Source: Alnus glutinosa
Lineage: Eukaryota; Streptophyta; Magnoliopsida; Fagales; Betulaceae
DNA: 64,000 bases
Reading direction: 5' to 3'
NCBI RefSeq assembly: GCF_958979055.1
Contig: NC_084886.1
Span: 2,003,001-2,067,000, forward strand
The position numbers and the translations under genes were made by a program. The notes under the pieces are model-generated. The model was not told the DNA's origin. It ran no database searches and saw nothing but the letters and a program-made list of their open reading frames with translations. Below are positions 23,395 to 36,800 of this stretch, in pieces. The first letter of the stretch is position 1, and every line of letters starts with the position of its first letter.

Positions 23395-25741
23395 AAAAAA
23401 AATTTGGAATTTTTTTTATCCAAGTAGGCATATGCACATGTGATCGTGAAAATGTAGTCTCAAGAAGTCTTTAGTTTGTTTTTTCTAATGTTTTTTTTTT
23501 TTTTGGCCTTTTAAATTATTTAATATCCACGTCATGGTTTCCACATTTTTTTTTATTCGAAGGCGACGGGGCATGGTGAAGGTCAACAGTGATGGCTTTC
23601 GATTACAATAGGCAATTATAGATGACAATTTCTCACCAAAAGAAAAGGAAAAAAAAAAAAATATATATATATATATATATAAAATATGGAGCAATGTTTT
23701 TAAATAATGTAACAATATATACACCATTAAATCTTTAATATAATTTCGATAATGAAATAACTCTCTATTTCACTTAAATGACTTACGTGCAAGTCCTTAT
23801 TTCACTTAAATCTGTAATAAGCCGACAGGATTCTTACGTGCAAGTCCTTGAGGCATGCATGATTAGCAAGTCATCTATATGTGTGGACCCTTGCACATGT
23901 ACACATCTGCACAAAAGTTGGCTGAAAGTTTGAAATGAATGGTTTCCACCATATGAATAGTGATCGTTACTTTTGGCAGATGGTCCAAACTTTGATGCAC
24001 AGCATAAGGAATTAGAATAATTTCTAGGACTCGAAGTCATTACTTTATCATATGAAATGGTACAGTGAGGAAAAAGAAAGGGAGAAAGAAGAAACCATTT
24101 GTTGATGGAGAGAGAGAGTAAACAATGTAAGTAAATGTTTTTAATTAATCCCCTTTAAGCCACGTGAATCAAAGAAAAGTGGAAATTATTTTCTAGTAAC
24201 GGATAGGCCTAGAAGGCTGCTTGCTTTCCTGCCTGCCTGCCTTTTTCTTTTTCTTTTCTTTCTTTTTCTTTTTTTTTTCTCTATCTGGGTTCCTTTTGTT
24301 TCCCATGGGAATGAAAGACCACAATGAAAACTGCCGTGATTTCACTTGAACTTCGCAATCTCCACCAAAACAGGCGACTCTTGAGCATAACTTAATGAAA
24401 TATCGAACTAACATGACATGTTCAACCATACTTTGAAGTGCGGTTAGACATACGGTGGTTTAATGGCCATGTTATCAGCGTGGCAACAACCAACAAGTGA
24501 AGCTATAACAACCTAGTTTTAATTGCCAGTTATAAGGTGTGGGGGCAGTGTGGACCATATATGAATAGCTAGCTCTTCCTTCTTACTTTCAACGACCACG
24601 TCTACACGAACACGTCAAACCAATCATCAACTGCCACATGTGTCACATATATCACATTAATATTATTATTTTTTTAAAAAACAAAAAACAAAAAAAAATT
24701 AGAAAGGAGTCAAAACACCTTCTATGGCCTGTCTAAGGGTAGCCCCAATGATCATTGAGGCCCTTAAGGGTGGTTTAGCTACACCAAATGACCAATTGAA
24801 GATGGTCGAAATCATCCCTAGCATTTGGCCATTTGGAGGAGTTAGGCGAACCACTTCTACGACATTGGCCACTCCAAATCGACAATTATGACCCCAAAGA
24901 CTAATGAGCTTTTGAATTTAAAATTAGATTTGGTTACACTTTCCTTGTTGGTTGAGTATAGCTTTTGATCTCCACCCGTGACATTGGAATAGGAAGTCAT
25001 TATAAAATGACAATTTGGTCTCATGTCATTGGATCCTTCTCCGGTGTCATTGGCCTCATGTCAAAAATTTAAGACAGCTCATTAATACTTACCATAAAAT
25101 AATCATTTTAATTTTTTCTTCATACAATATAGGATGAAATCTTATTTTGTTAAATGATTTGAATAAAAAAAAAAAAAATGAACACATATTGATCCAATGC
25201 ACGGAAAGAAAAGCATAAAGACAAGTAATGATACCTTACCTTACATATTTAGCATTGGAGGTTGAAGTAGCGGAAGAAAGAAGGGCTACGAGTTGCCTAT
25301 ATTGTTCCTAAAAATAATTAACGGTAGATGTCGGAGGTACAGGTGATCCGGTCGGATGCACAACTGTAGATAGAGCATGTCTGCATGTGTGGATCCTTGA
25401 GAGAAGTGCGGTGCGTTGGGTTTTCTTTGTTCTGGCTTGGGCTTCTATTAAATTAAGTAATATTTAATAAAAATAAATAAATAGATCTGACATTATTATT
25501 ATTGTATAGATGGATGATGGATCTGCCTGCCTATCTCAGTTTTTTGACCAAGTAAAGATCTCTCTATCACATAATTTTATTTAGCAGGTTTTAAGCATAT
25601 AAAAAGGAATCTGACAAGAAAAAAAAAATAGTAACGCAGTGATAAATTCACCTCAAGGATAGATCTTCCACGTGACAGCCTTTGTGCTTTGTGAAGGTGT
25701 CAGTATCAAATTGGTATAAATATGGTTCACCACCCGGCACC
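23395..25741. other. Spacer between urease and lipoxygenase, no gene seen
   Basis: The stretch is AT-rich and contains a poly(T) tract (23491-23504), a (TA)n tract (about 23660-23680), pyrimidine-rich runs (24241-24280) and repeated ACTTACGTGCAAGTCCTT-like motifs at about 23782 and 23834. No frame with family resemblance was found on either strand. Confidence 0.4.
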
Positions 25742-25839
25742 AGGAGTGCACAAGCGATGCGATTATTAATCGGAAATAATCAGTAATTACTAATAACTGT
25801 TAATCAAAAAATTAAAAATAATTACAACCGATTTTTATT

Positions 25840-25871
<32 letters not shown>

Positions 25872-26490
25872 TATATAGCTGGACAAGTTACCCTGCTGTT
25901 ATAAGAAATAAAATAAAGTTACAGAGTCCTAGTTGTTAGAGATGAAAGTCTATTGCAATTTTTATTCATTATAATTTATATCCAAGGCCAAACTGAAGAT
26001 TACCTGCATACCATCGAAGTATATTTATCAGCTTTAGAGGAAAATCTTGAATTTTGTTCTTTAAGATGACTGACCTTTGTAAGCACTTGATCTCATCTGG
26101 CGCCTACACACTTTTATCTGTTTAGTTTGTTTAGATAGTTTGTGCCCGGTAGAGCCATGTTTGGAGATTGCTGGGCACTTTTCCTTTTATTCGGTTATCA
26201 TTTTTTCTCATCCACCTTTCTTCTCCTCTGCTATGCATTTCCTCTCTGTCTTCTTCTCCGATTTATTTGACGAATAAGTTCCTTCTTTTTCTTTCGCCTA
26301 TCATTTTCATGGACTTAACTTGCCGTTCAAAAAATTGAAAAATTCAACATATATGAAAACTGATTATCCGGTTAATAACAGATTTAAAATAACCCCAATA
26401 ACTTATGGTTGGTAAAAACTGCAACCAACCTACCAGTTATAGTTATTGAAATAAAAATAACCAAAAATTCCAATTGCAATTATAAACAAA
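25742..26490. mobile_element. Degraded hAT-like element, family C copy 1
   Basis: The left end (AGGAGTGCACAAGCGATGCG) and internal motifs (AATAATCAGTAATTACTAAT; TATGAAAACTGATTATCCGG; ACCAGTTATAGTTATTGAAA) match, in the same order, the better preserved element at 49005-49870. The right terminal repeat is degraded. A (TA)n tract lies at about 25855-25877. Confidence 0.5.
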
Positions 26491-26835
26491 TATTCGCTAC
26501 GACAGTCGATTGTATACCCCAAACAGGCGTGTCTTTCTTTTATATATATTTTCGAGAACGGTATAATTTTTCCAGCACATGTTATACGACTTTTCTTGCA
26601 AGTAAAAGCTCCTTTCAACGAAAGCAATTGCTATTTTCGCAACTCACACGCTCCTCCACAAGCGCGTTTCCAAGGCATTCTAAAGAAACCCCGTGGATCA
26701 TCATCGTCCATGCACGGCCACTTTCCACCCAAAGCAATGGTGTTAATGAGACTACTCGCCCGCAACACTTTGGCATACGTTGATTGAACCTCCTGAGTCG
26801 TGAAGTCTCTAGGTACACTTTAGACACGTATGCGC

Positions 26836-26843
26836 ATATATAA
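26836..26843 (+). promoter_or_regulatory. Candidate TATA box of the lipoxygenase gene
   Basis: CATATATAAC lies about 300 bp upstream of the chosen lipoxygenase start codon and is the best TATA-like sequence in the proximal upstream region. The position would allow a 5' leader of about 270 bases. It is assigned by sequence resemblance only. Confidence 0.35.
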
Positions 26844-27143
26844 CAATTGGACAGTCCGTCCACGCTCCCATGTTTGCGAGTCTCGTTGCATTTCCATACC
26901 AGAACTGACAGAACACCTACAAAATAATATAATAAAAAAACCTCTTCAAAGCTCGTACTCCTCGTCTGCTGTTGTCAGTTCCACTACCGGGCTTCAACAA
27001 CTACTTCTATCAAGGCAAGTAAATAAACTCACACGACGCCGTTTCATTCCTCCTTGCCAATATCAATCAACGTCCTCACTCCTCTAGTTCATAAAGTCTA
27101 CCTCGGCAGCTGTGAGTCAAAGACCTATTACACGCACGCAGAA

Positions 27144-30100
27144 ATGCTTACGGTCAATCCGGCCGGTCCTTCGAAGTCTGGCGTCGCCAGAGGGATCTTC
27201 CGGCGAACTCCGGCGATCTCCGGGGAGAGCCCCAGAGCCCGGAGGTCCTGTGTACGGGTCAAAGAGAACGGGTCAATCCGGGCAGTGATCAGCAGTGGGG
27301 ACAAGGCTTTGGAGGCTGCGAGTCCATTGGAGAGCAAAGAGAGTAATGGGTCTTTGTTGTCTTCGGGAGGAGGGATCGAAGTGAGGGCAGTGGTGACGGT
27401 GAGGAAGAAGATGAAGGAGAAGATCACGGAGAAGATAGAGGACCAGTGGGAGTTCTTTGTCAACGGGTTTGGCAAGGGGATTCTCATTCACCTCATAAGC
27501 CAAGAGATTGATCCCGGTTAGTAGTCTTTTTGTTTTTTGTTCTTTCTTTAAGTAAAGGATTTTTTTGGGGGGCTAGTGATCATCAACGGTTTTTTGTTTT
27601 TTCTTTTGTTTTTTTTTTTTAAAAAAATATGAATGAATTTCTATTAACAAACAAAAGAATACAACACTCTCTAGCACATCAGCTAGAACACCAGATGCAA
27701 TAAGCATGCTGTCCAACCAATGACACGTGATCATCAATGTTGTCGTTTCTTTCATGGGTGTGGCCGTGTGGAGGATTTTCATGCAACAATATTTGGAGTA
27801 GGTGGCCCTTTGGGTTTGTCTGAACAACGGCTAACAATACATAACGGTGTAAGAAAAGCAAAAACGGAAGAAGGCTGTCTGACATGTGTTATAGTGGGAT
27901 TTTCATGTCTTTATCTGTATTTAATACTCTAATCTTTTTCACTAACTTTTGGTTTGTGCTCATCACATGTTTGAAGGTCCTAAATTTTTAGCAGCTTATA
28001 CTCACCCATCGTCTATACGAGGGATCTATGGTTCCAATTGTATTATTAGTAGTTTTTCATTGGCTTTTATGGAAGGGGAACAATATTGCTACTTTAATGC
28101 AGAAATTCTGGTTTTCTTTTTTCTTTTTTCTTTTTTCTTTTTTCTTTTTTCTTTTTTTCCCACCAAAAAAAAAAAGAGAATATTAATGTTATATGTCATT
28201 CTTCTTTTTTGGTTTTGTCAATGAAGCTGAATAATCTGCCTTTTACAGATACCAATTCAGGAAAGAGTGTGCAGTCCTCTGTTAGAGGATGGTTGACGAG
28301 GCCATTGAGCAATCCCCACATTGTTGAATATGCTGCTAAACTCACTGTCCCGCATGACTTTGGGTGTCCTGGCGCTATTCTCCTTACAAATCTTCACAGC
28401 AAGGAGTTCTACTTGCTGGAGATTGTCATTCATGGCTTTGATGGAGGGCCCATCTTCTTCCCAGCCAATACATGGATCCATTCACGGAAAGATAATCCTG
28501 AAAGTAGAATTATCTTCAAAAATCAAGTGAGAACTGTGTAATCTGTATGTCTCTTGTGTTTCCACAAAATTTTCAATGCTCACACATAATTACATTGTTG
28601 TGAACAGGCATACTTACCATCACAAACACCACCTGGCATAAAAGATCTTCGACGTGAAGACTTATTGAGCATTCGGGGTAATGGGAAGGGTGAGAGAAAG
28701 CCACATGATAGGATTTATGATTATGATCTCTATAATGATTTGGGTAATCCGGACAAGGATGAAGATCTTGCTAGGCCCGTACTGGGTAGTGAGGAGTGGC
28801 CTTATCCAAGGCGCTGCAGAACTGGCCGGCCTCCAACAGGGTCAGGTATGCTGTTCTTTCGAGTGTGTTTGGTATTGTGATTTCGAAGATTAAGAGTGCG
28901 ATTTTAAATCAATTCACAGATTTTGTATCGTTTGCGAGTGCATTTTTAAAAAATTGCTATTTGAAAACGTAAAAAAATCGGCGTTTTCAAATCACATGCA
29001 AGAAGATGCATTTTTATAAGCACGCGATTTTAAAGGCTAAACTGCGATTTTGCCAAACGTTTAATTGCATTTTTTAAAAATTGCGTTTTCAAATCGTACA
29101 TTTTGTAATCGCAAACCCAAACGGACCCTTTTAAGTGTTATTGTGCAATGTTTTTGTGATGCATTTTCTCCTTTAGTTAATATTAATTATGTTTGTGTTG
29201 ACTTTGGTGGAAATGAAATAGATCCACTTTCTGAGACCAGGATCGAAAAGCCCCATCCAGTGTATGTTCCTCGAGATGAAACTTTTGAGGAGATTAAGCA
29301 GAATACTTTCTCGGCAGGAAGGTTGAAAGCCGTGCTTCACAACCTTATACCATCTATTGCTGCGACATTGTCAAGTTCGGACATCTCTTTTAAGTGCTTT
29401 TCTGATATTGATAAGCTATATAATGATGGTTTTATCTTGAAAGAGGACGAGCATAAAGATTTAGTTGAGAATCGGTATGTGGGCAAGATGGTGAAAGAGG
29501 TTATGAGCATTGGCCAAAGGTTGTTGAAGTATGAAACCCCGGCCATTATAAAAAGTTAGTATGCTTGTTCTTCTACCTCTGTCTTCTTTCTAGTTTTGTA
29601 AGAAAGCAATTTGTACTTGCACTTGTATCTTACAATTACATCACATATAAAAATAAAATAAAAAAATTTCAGATTGAAAACATCATTTATTTCTTGCACC
29701 TTATGTGGTTACTGTATCCAGGAGATAGATTTGCTTGGTTGCGAGACAACGAATTTGCACGTCAGAGTTTAGCTGGGGTCAATCCGGTGAACATCGAGCT
29801 TTTGAAGGTAATACTAAAACAGCCTGTTATCTGTTTTCTTATATAATTTATGTTTATCAGTCATTTATTGGGAATCCTTAAGTTGGAAGTATTTGCAGGA
29901 ATTTCCAATCCTCAGCAAGCTAGACCCTGCCGTCTACGGCCCTCCAGAGTCAGCTCTCACAAAAGAATTGATAGAGCAAGAACTCAACGGATTGAGTTTG
30001 GAAAAGGTATTGACATCTGCTTGCTTTATGATATCTGGATTTATATACTCTCCTCTTTCTTATATATATGATGATTCATTTCGTAGAATGAGGCATGACC

Positions 30101-32445
30101 ATTGTTTTTGACTGAGAAGAAAAAGGATATTTTGATATTCATGTGTGTCTTCTGTTTTTTGTTTGCCAAGGTGCCTAACTTTATCCGTAACAACTTCATA
30201 TTTGTAGCGCACCTAAAATGCGATAAAAACAAACATGAATTTTTCAATCAGGGCATATCTATCCCGTAGTTTTTGTCTTTATATTTCTAGTGTTTTACCA
30301 AACTTTTTTACTATAATTGGTCTTTCACATTTCTCCTTAAGCTCGAAGAAAAAGATTGAGCCAGTATGCTGCACTATTTTCTTTTTCATTATTTCACTCC
30401 TTTACTATTTTGAAAGACCAAACCAACTATGGTTCCAGAATCCAAAACTGAGTATGACATTTTTTTTTTCTATGGAAGCATTCCTTTCTTTCTATATATA
30501 AATATATGTCTGCCTCTTTTGCCTCTCTAACTCTTCCTGTAAAACATCTGACAATACAGGCTATTGAGGACAAGAGACTGTTTATACTCGACTACCATGA
30601 CATGCTTTTGCCTTTCGTCAAGAAGATTAACTCTTTGCCCAGCAGGAAAACTTATGCTTCTAGGACAATTTTTTTCTATACCAAGACCGGTTTTCTGAGG
30701 CCTATAGCTATTGAGCTTTCACTTCCCCCAACGCCTTCCTCACCTCGAAATAAACATGTTTACACTCACGGGCATGCTGCTACCACGCATTGGACCTGGA
30801 AGCTAGCCAAAGCTCATGTTTGCTCAAATGACGCTGGTGTCCATCAACTAGTGAATCACTGGTAAAAAGATGAAATCTACAAAGTTTTAGATTATACTAT
30901 ATCAAACTAATTTTGATCAAATTGAGATTATGCGGGAACCTATTGTAGAACTGATGTTGGGATCCCATTATCAGAATTAGAAACCTTGGTTAGACAAAAG
31001 AAATGGTGCATTCACACAGATTCTTTACTTGCTTCATAAAGGAAGATAACATATGAAGACTGCTAATCTGTCAGCGATTTGTGTGTTCAGGTTGAGGACT
31101 CATGCTACCATGGAGTCTTATATAATTGCAACTCATAGGCAGCTCAGTTCAATGCACCCCATTTACAAGCTACTCCACCCTCATATGCGCTACACACTAG
31201 AAATTAATGCACTTGCACGGCAAGGTCTAATAAATGGAGGGGGAATAATTGAGGCTTGTTTCAGTCCAGGAAAGTATGCCATGGAGCTTAGCTCTGCAGC
31301 CTACAAGAGGTTGTGGCGGTTTGACATTGATGCTTTGCCAGCAGATCTTATTCGGAGGTAGGGTTCTCTAATCAAATGAACACATTAAAACACTGGATTC
31401 TCCTGCGCTTTTAAATACGCCCTCCTCCCTCTAGTGGCTTAGTCTCAACATATCATCCCCATTTCCATAGTTTGTCTACTTTATGATTGTTAAAATATTA
31501 ATTAAATGATTAAATTCATTCTTTATTATCAGCTTAAGCTTTTGGGATAAGTGATAATTTGATATGATATTAGAATAAAGGTCTCGAGTTTGAGCTACAC
31601 GTGGATGGAAATGTTAGAATATTAATTAATATTGCCAGCCTTCCGGAAGAGCAAACAATATAGTTAATGCTTGTCTTGATTTCAGGGGCATGGCAGTGGA
31701 GGATCCGTCGATGCCCTGTGGTGTGAGACTTGTAATTGAAGACTACCCTTATGCTGCAGATGGCCTCCTAGTATGGTCGGCAATTGAAGAATGGGTAGAC
31801 AATTATGTCAACCATTTCTACAGTGAGCCAAATTCTGTCACTTCTGATCTTGAGCTCCAAGCCTGGTGGGATGAAATCAAGAACAAGGGTCACCATGACA
31901 AAAGGAATGAGCCCTGGTGGCCTAAACTGAATACCAAGGAGGACTTATCTGGTATTCTTACCACAATGATTTGGATTGCTTCTGGTCAGCATGCAGCTAT
32001 CAACTTTGGGCAGTACCCGTTCGGAGGATATGTCCCAAACCGTCCTACCCTTTTGAGAAGACTCATTCCACAAGAAACTGACTCTGATTATGAGAAGTTT
32101 ATTCTAAACCCTCAGCATACCTTCCTATCTTCCTTGCCGACTCAACTTCAAGCGACCAAGGTAATGGCAATTCAAGACACCCTCTCCACTCACTCTGCAG
32201 ATGAAGAGTACCTGGGTCAGGTGAACCGGCTACACAGCCATTGGATCAATGATCATCAAGTTTTGAAAATGTTCAATAAATTCTCTGCTAGACTAGAGGA
32301 GATAGAGGAGATAATAAATGAAAGAAATAAAAACAGTCATCTTAAAAATAGAAGTGGTGCAGGTGTTCCCCCCTATGAACTGTTTCTTCCCACTTCCGGG
32401 CCGGGAGTCACGGGTCGCGGAATCCCCAATAGCGTCTCTATTTGA
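27144..32445 (+). CDS. LOX6: Plastid 13-lipoxygenase, LOX6 type, 9 exons
   Basis: It adds dioxygen to linolenic acid, giving 13-hydroperoxides for jasmonate and oxylipin synthesis in plastids. Exons: 27144-27516, 28249-28526, 28608-28845, 29222-29554, 29722-29807, 29899-30006, 30560-30861, 31091-31357, 31686-32445, in phase, 914 aa (Arabidopsis LOX6 is about 917). The first roughly 50 residues are rich in Ser, Arg and Ala and fit a transit peptide. A PLAT/LH2 domain follows (about 75-215), then the catalytic domain. Iron ligands are His572 and His577 (NHWLRTHA), His764 and Asn768 (GQHAAIN) and the C-terminal Ile914. Cys629-Phe630 marks the 13-LOX pocket and Ala615 the S-stereochemistry site. 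The [17 protein letters not shown] and GIPNSVSI stretches resemble LOX6 more than LOX2. The start at 27144 was chosen over an in-frame ATG at 27054 because homologues begin here; this is inference. Introns 1 and 3 contain transposons. Confidence 0.93.
27576..27739 (-). mobile_element. 5'-truncated LINE-type insertion in lipoxygenase intron 1
   Basis: GTGATCATCAACG (27576-27588) and GTGATCATCAATG (27727-27739) flank a 138-bp insert that starts with a T-rich tract and so carries its poly(A) tail on the minus strand. This is the expected structure of a target-primed retroposon. The body has no coding capacity. Confidence 0.7.
28862..29128. mobile_element. MITE-like repeat, family B, filling lipoxygenase intron 3
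   Basis: The left end GTGTGTTTGGTATTGTGATT and the reverse of the right end GGGTCCGTTTGGGTTTGCGATT are imperfect inverted repeats. Internal motifs match the copy at 20479-20765. It begins about 17 bases after the exon 3 splice donor and occupies about 70 percent of the 376-bp intron. Confidence 0.65.
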
Positions 32446-33880
32446 TGACTTTAGCTGGTGTGAAAGGTTTACTAGGTCCTCATCTCGTAGTTATAGCCAT
32501 CTTTGGTGCTTACTATTGCTTTGTCAAAAGCCTGTAAATCTAGGAGTTCTTTATGAATATTCTATTCTCCATTATAAGTACATCTTTTCAGCTTGTGTTT
32601 TTGGTAACTAAGATATAATCCATTTCATTTCATAGGACGCTATTCCCTACTGCGAGAGCTCCCTACTTAATATGTTGTAAAATGCACAAAACCAAGTAAA
32701 AGAAAAATGTGGGAGCAAGAGTATCGGTTTTGTTATGCTTTTCTTCAAGAGGGGTAGGAATATCCATGTCTGTCATGAGGATACTTTTCAGCCGATTTGC
32801 TGATTTCTAAGGGGAATTTGGGTGTAAATTTGTGTTAAATCACTATTTATCTTAATGCCTCTGTCTCGTTTGGGTTGCGGAATGGAGTAATTATTCTTAC
32901 TTCTTAATTTGATAACAACACATATACTTTAATTGGAATTGAAGTAAAATTATTAGAAAAACTTCACATTATTTCTTTTAGTTTTTGCTAATACAAAAAA
33001 GTTAATTTAATTTAATTATTTAACTAATAATCTATCATTCTTTCTCATGTGAAATATTTGTATAAAATTAAAATGAAAGGTAAATTATATGGATAGAATC
33101 TTTTACCCTAATATTACGTTAAATTACTAGCCAATCATGAATACGTTTGACACAAGTTCTTATCTTTAAAAATAGCAAATTTATAATTAATGATATACTT
33201 TAAAAGAAAATAATGCCCCCATTCCGTTTAGAATCAGATACTCAGAAATCTGCCATCAATTATATTATATTGTGTAGGTAGTATTTGTCTGTTTGTTTCT
33301 CGTCATTTAATAACAATTTTCTATGTCAAACAAAAAAAAGACAATTTTCTATTCCCCACACAAGCTGGACAAAAAACTTAAAAGCGAAGGCTGCCTTGTC
33401 CCAGTTTTGGAGGTACGAGGTCAGAGAAGCATACTCCCGAAAACAAAAAATAAATGATCAGCTACTACGCGACCAATCAAATACTGATGTTCCCTTTACA
33501 TCCAACGGTTGTGCATTGAAAACTTCCACACTGACGTCTGACGGAGTTAGTTTAAATAATAAGAAAGGAAATTGCAATCATCCAACGGCTATAACTCTTT
33601 TAGGGACGTAAAATTCAAACTGTCGCAATGATCCGGGTCGCACACGTTATACTTTTCATATAAGATACCTTTTCCGCCTTCTGATGTTTTATTAGCTCAG
33701 GAACAAGAGGAACTGGTAGATCACCGATTCACCTGTGTTTGGTCTGCTTTTGACCCTCCGATACTTGCAAATCCGAACTCCCGATTCCAGGATCTTCACT
33801 GGGTCTCCGCCATTTCTCATCCAAAACGACCAGTTTTAGTCCAATCTTTGAATTAAGAAGCTCGGCTAAGAACTAATTTC
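32446..33880. other. Lipoxygenase 3' flank and DUF3537 upstream region
   Basis: The first about 300 bases are probably the lipoxygenase 3' untranslated region. Around 32868-33245 lies a diverged element starting GTCTCGTTTGGGTTGCGGAA; its first 130 bases match the element at 59223-59679, while its right end is hard to define. The last about 250 bases before 33881 would hold the promoter and leader of the DUF3537 gene, without a clear TATA box. Confidence 0.4.
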
Positions 33881-36800
33881 ATGGCTGATCTTCATGTTGT
33901 ACACACAGAGGACCCTCCCGCCCAGACGCCACTCCTTAACTCAAACAAAAACCACACACGCCAAGAGCCACAACAAGAAGAAGGCCAAAACGAAGAGACC
34001 CATTTGGAGCAGAGCCTCGAGAAGTTGGAAAAGTTTCTCACTTTCCTCGGGTTCAACCAGTCGTCGTTGTGGAGCTCCGCTCTGTCTTGGGTTGCTTTCT
34101 TGCTCATAGGTGTCGCGCTCCCAGTTGTAGTGCTCGAGCTCTCCGACTGTTCGGATTGCGAGGAGTACCAGATAAAGAGTTTCGAGATGGAAATCGTGGC
34201 CTCGCAGGCGTGCCTCGCCGCTGTCTCTTTGCTCTGCCTTTCCCACAATCGTCGCAAGTACGGGATCCGGAGGTTCCTATTTGTTGACCGGTTCAATGGC
34301 CAAATGGCACGGTTTCGTGACGATTACGATAAGCAGATTTGGGTGAGCATTTGTTTCAACTTCTATGAGTATGTATTATTGTATACTGCTTTTGCTTGTG
34401 TGAAATTGTGCTTTGAATTAAGCAATATGAGTATCCAATTTGCTATCCATGCAGTTTTGGCATCCCCCGATCAACCCTATCTATGATGATGGTCTATGCT
34501 AATGAGTTTGAATGCCAATTCCAAGTTATTTTTTCGTCTGTTCCCAATTTTGTAGAAATGCTTATGTATAACAATAGGTGAAAATCGATAGGATTATATA
34601 AATGGCAGTGACGTTTATTGTGTGAACATAATGTGCTTGCCAAAATTACCGTGTTCTCCTTTCTATTCAAATCTTCAAAAGAAGCTCATAGCACATGCTA
34701 TCTGTAGTTATTAATTATGTGGTGATATGTACTCCATTTTAAACATTTTCTTTTCCCTCCCTAAATTCTTTTGCAAAGATTTTCAAAGCCAATAATAAAA
34801 TTACTTATAGGCTTTGGGCTTTGTTAGTATGATTTAGCAATGAAATGCTTTGGATGGCAGGATTAGATCAAGTATCATTAGTAACGGTTGTGATCTAACA
34901 GTCATAATTATATGACCATTAGTAAAGGATGTTTCTTTTTTCAAAGATGTGATCTTTGAAATCCAATGGTCCAAATTAAGTGATCGTTGAGATCAATCTG
35001 TCAAAATTAAATGACTGTTCATTTCGAAACATGGTATTTCTTCATAAAAGACACATTTTCATGAAAAGATAGATGTTCAATAAAAGGTACCTATTCATCG
35101 TGCAAGGACACCTCTGCCTCATGAAAAGGTACCTATATAGAATAGTCACCTGGTTGATAAAAAGGTGTCACTAAATCCATAAATAGCCCATTTCAGTTGC
35201 AAAATTTTATCATCAAAAAACAACGCATTCTCTCATCCTCTCTCTCTCAAAAGACTTTCATTACTCTAGAAAACGTGTTCTTTAAATTATCATTAGAATA
35301 TGTTTACTGCAGAAACAGATTTCTAATCTCTTAACAGAATAGTATCTCTAAGTGTATTCGTGTTTAACTTTGTTTGTGCATAACGCAGTTAAACAACATA
35401 TCAGATGTTGGGCTTCATTGTATCCTAGAAACAAATTTGTTGTAACTCAATGCACACCAAATACATTGATATGGTGGAGGCAAATATTGTCTTAAGGATA
35501 GCGACTTTGTTGCGTGCCTTGAAGCAATCTGATGTTCATTTCTCTTGCAACATCAACAGATTTTCTCCAACAAATTCACTAGTCTGAATAACAAATACAT
35601 GTATCTACTCAAGCGTACACAAGTAGTTGTTGGTGCTACAGAAGATTTCTCATCTCTGAATTTGAAGCCAGATTCATCTCTTCAGTGTTGTTATCGTAGA
35701 ATTCTAATTTATGTTTTACTAAGATAATTTATTTTCATAGGGTTCTTTACGCTTGCTCATTTATTGGGCACTACCATGTGTCATTCTGAAGACTGCACGT
35801 GAAGTCATCCGCAATATATATGCACATCATGAATCATGGTGGCAATCAGTTGCTATTGTATCAGCTTTGATTATATCCTGGACTTATGTGAGTATGATCT
35901 CTCTATCAGCCAGCGTTCTGTTTCACTTGGTCTGCAATCTGCAAGTTATCCACTTTGATGATTATGGGAAGCTCTTGGAAAGAGAATCTAATGTCTTGCT
36001 TTTTATGGAGGAGCACACTCGTTTGCGGTATCATCTCTCCAAGATAAGCCACAGATTCCGAATTTATCTGCTTCTAGAGTTCTTTGTTGTCACAGCAAGC
36101 CAATTTGTGACCCTGCTGCAGATCACGGCATACAATGGAGCAATCACTTTAATAAATGGCGGCGATTTTGCAGTAAGTTTGTTACTATTTTTCACTCTAT
36201 GAGCTTTTCATGCAGAAAAGGTTTATATGTTAAATGGCATTGACAGGTGCTGAGTTCACAATGGATCCCTATCATTTCTCTTATTTTCATTATAACATTT
36301 TATTAAAGAGGTGTGCTACACATACTCCCAAGTGTAGGGAGTGAGCACTTGGGAGTTTGTATACCATTTCTCTTCATTGAAATTTAGCTGCTACACATAT
36401 TCAAGCTTAAATTTTCATTGTGTTGTTCCTTGAACTTTCCAGGTGTCCACAATTGTTCAGGTTGTTGGGATTATTCTTTGCTTGCATGCAGCAACAAGAA
36501 TTTCCCATAGAGCTCAAGGCATTGTATCTCTTGCAAGTAGATGGCATGCTTTTCTAGCCTGCAGTTCAACAGATTCATCGTACAACAGAGTTTCCAATAA
36601 TGTGGGGGACTTGGAGGCTGCGATTCATTTAAATTCCATAGAAATAAATTACTCTGAAAGTGATTTGGAGTCATTGGATTATGGTCCGATTCCTACAAAT
36701 GCTCAACTGGCTTCCTATATGTCCTCGTATCACAAGAGACAAGCCTTTGGTATGGAATTCACGTATCTTGTTTCAATATTACATCTGTTCCTGTTTCTGT

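Noticed and set aside
27054..27143. Upstream in-frame ATG as lipoxygenase start
   Set aside because: It would add 30 residues not expected from homologues, and the ATG at 27144 gives a more typical transit peptide; the upstream start is not excluded.
27128..27503. Minus-strand frames opposite lipoxygenase exon 1
   Set aside because: They are antisense shadows; the plus strand gives the lipoxygenase N-terminus in continuous phase with exon 2.
33892..34296. 134-codon minus-strand frame opposite DUF3537 exon 1
   Set aside because: It is the antisense shadow of a GC-richer coding exon whose sense translation shows the conserved membrane protein.
34860..35560. Possible solo LTR in DUF3537 intron 1
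   Set aside because: There is a TATA-like ATAAATAG and repeated CTTTGAAATCCAATGG-type motifs, but TG...CA ends and a 5-bp TSD could not be fixed.
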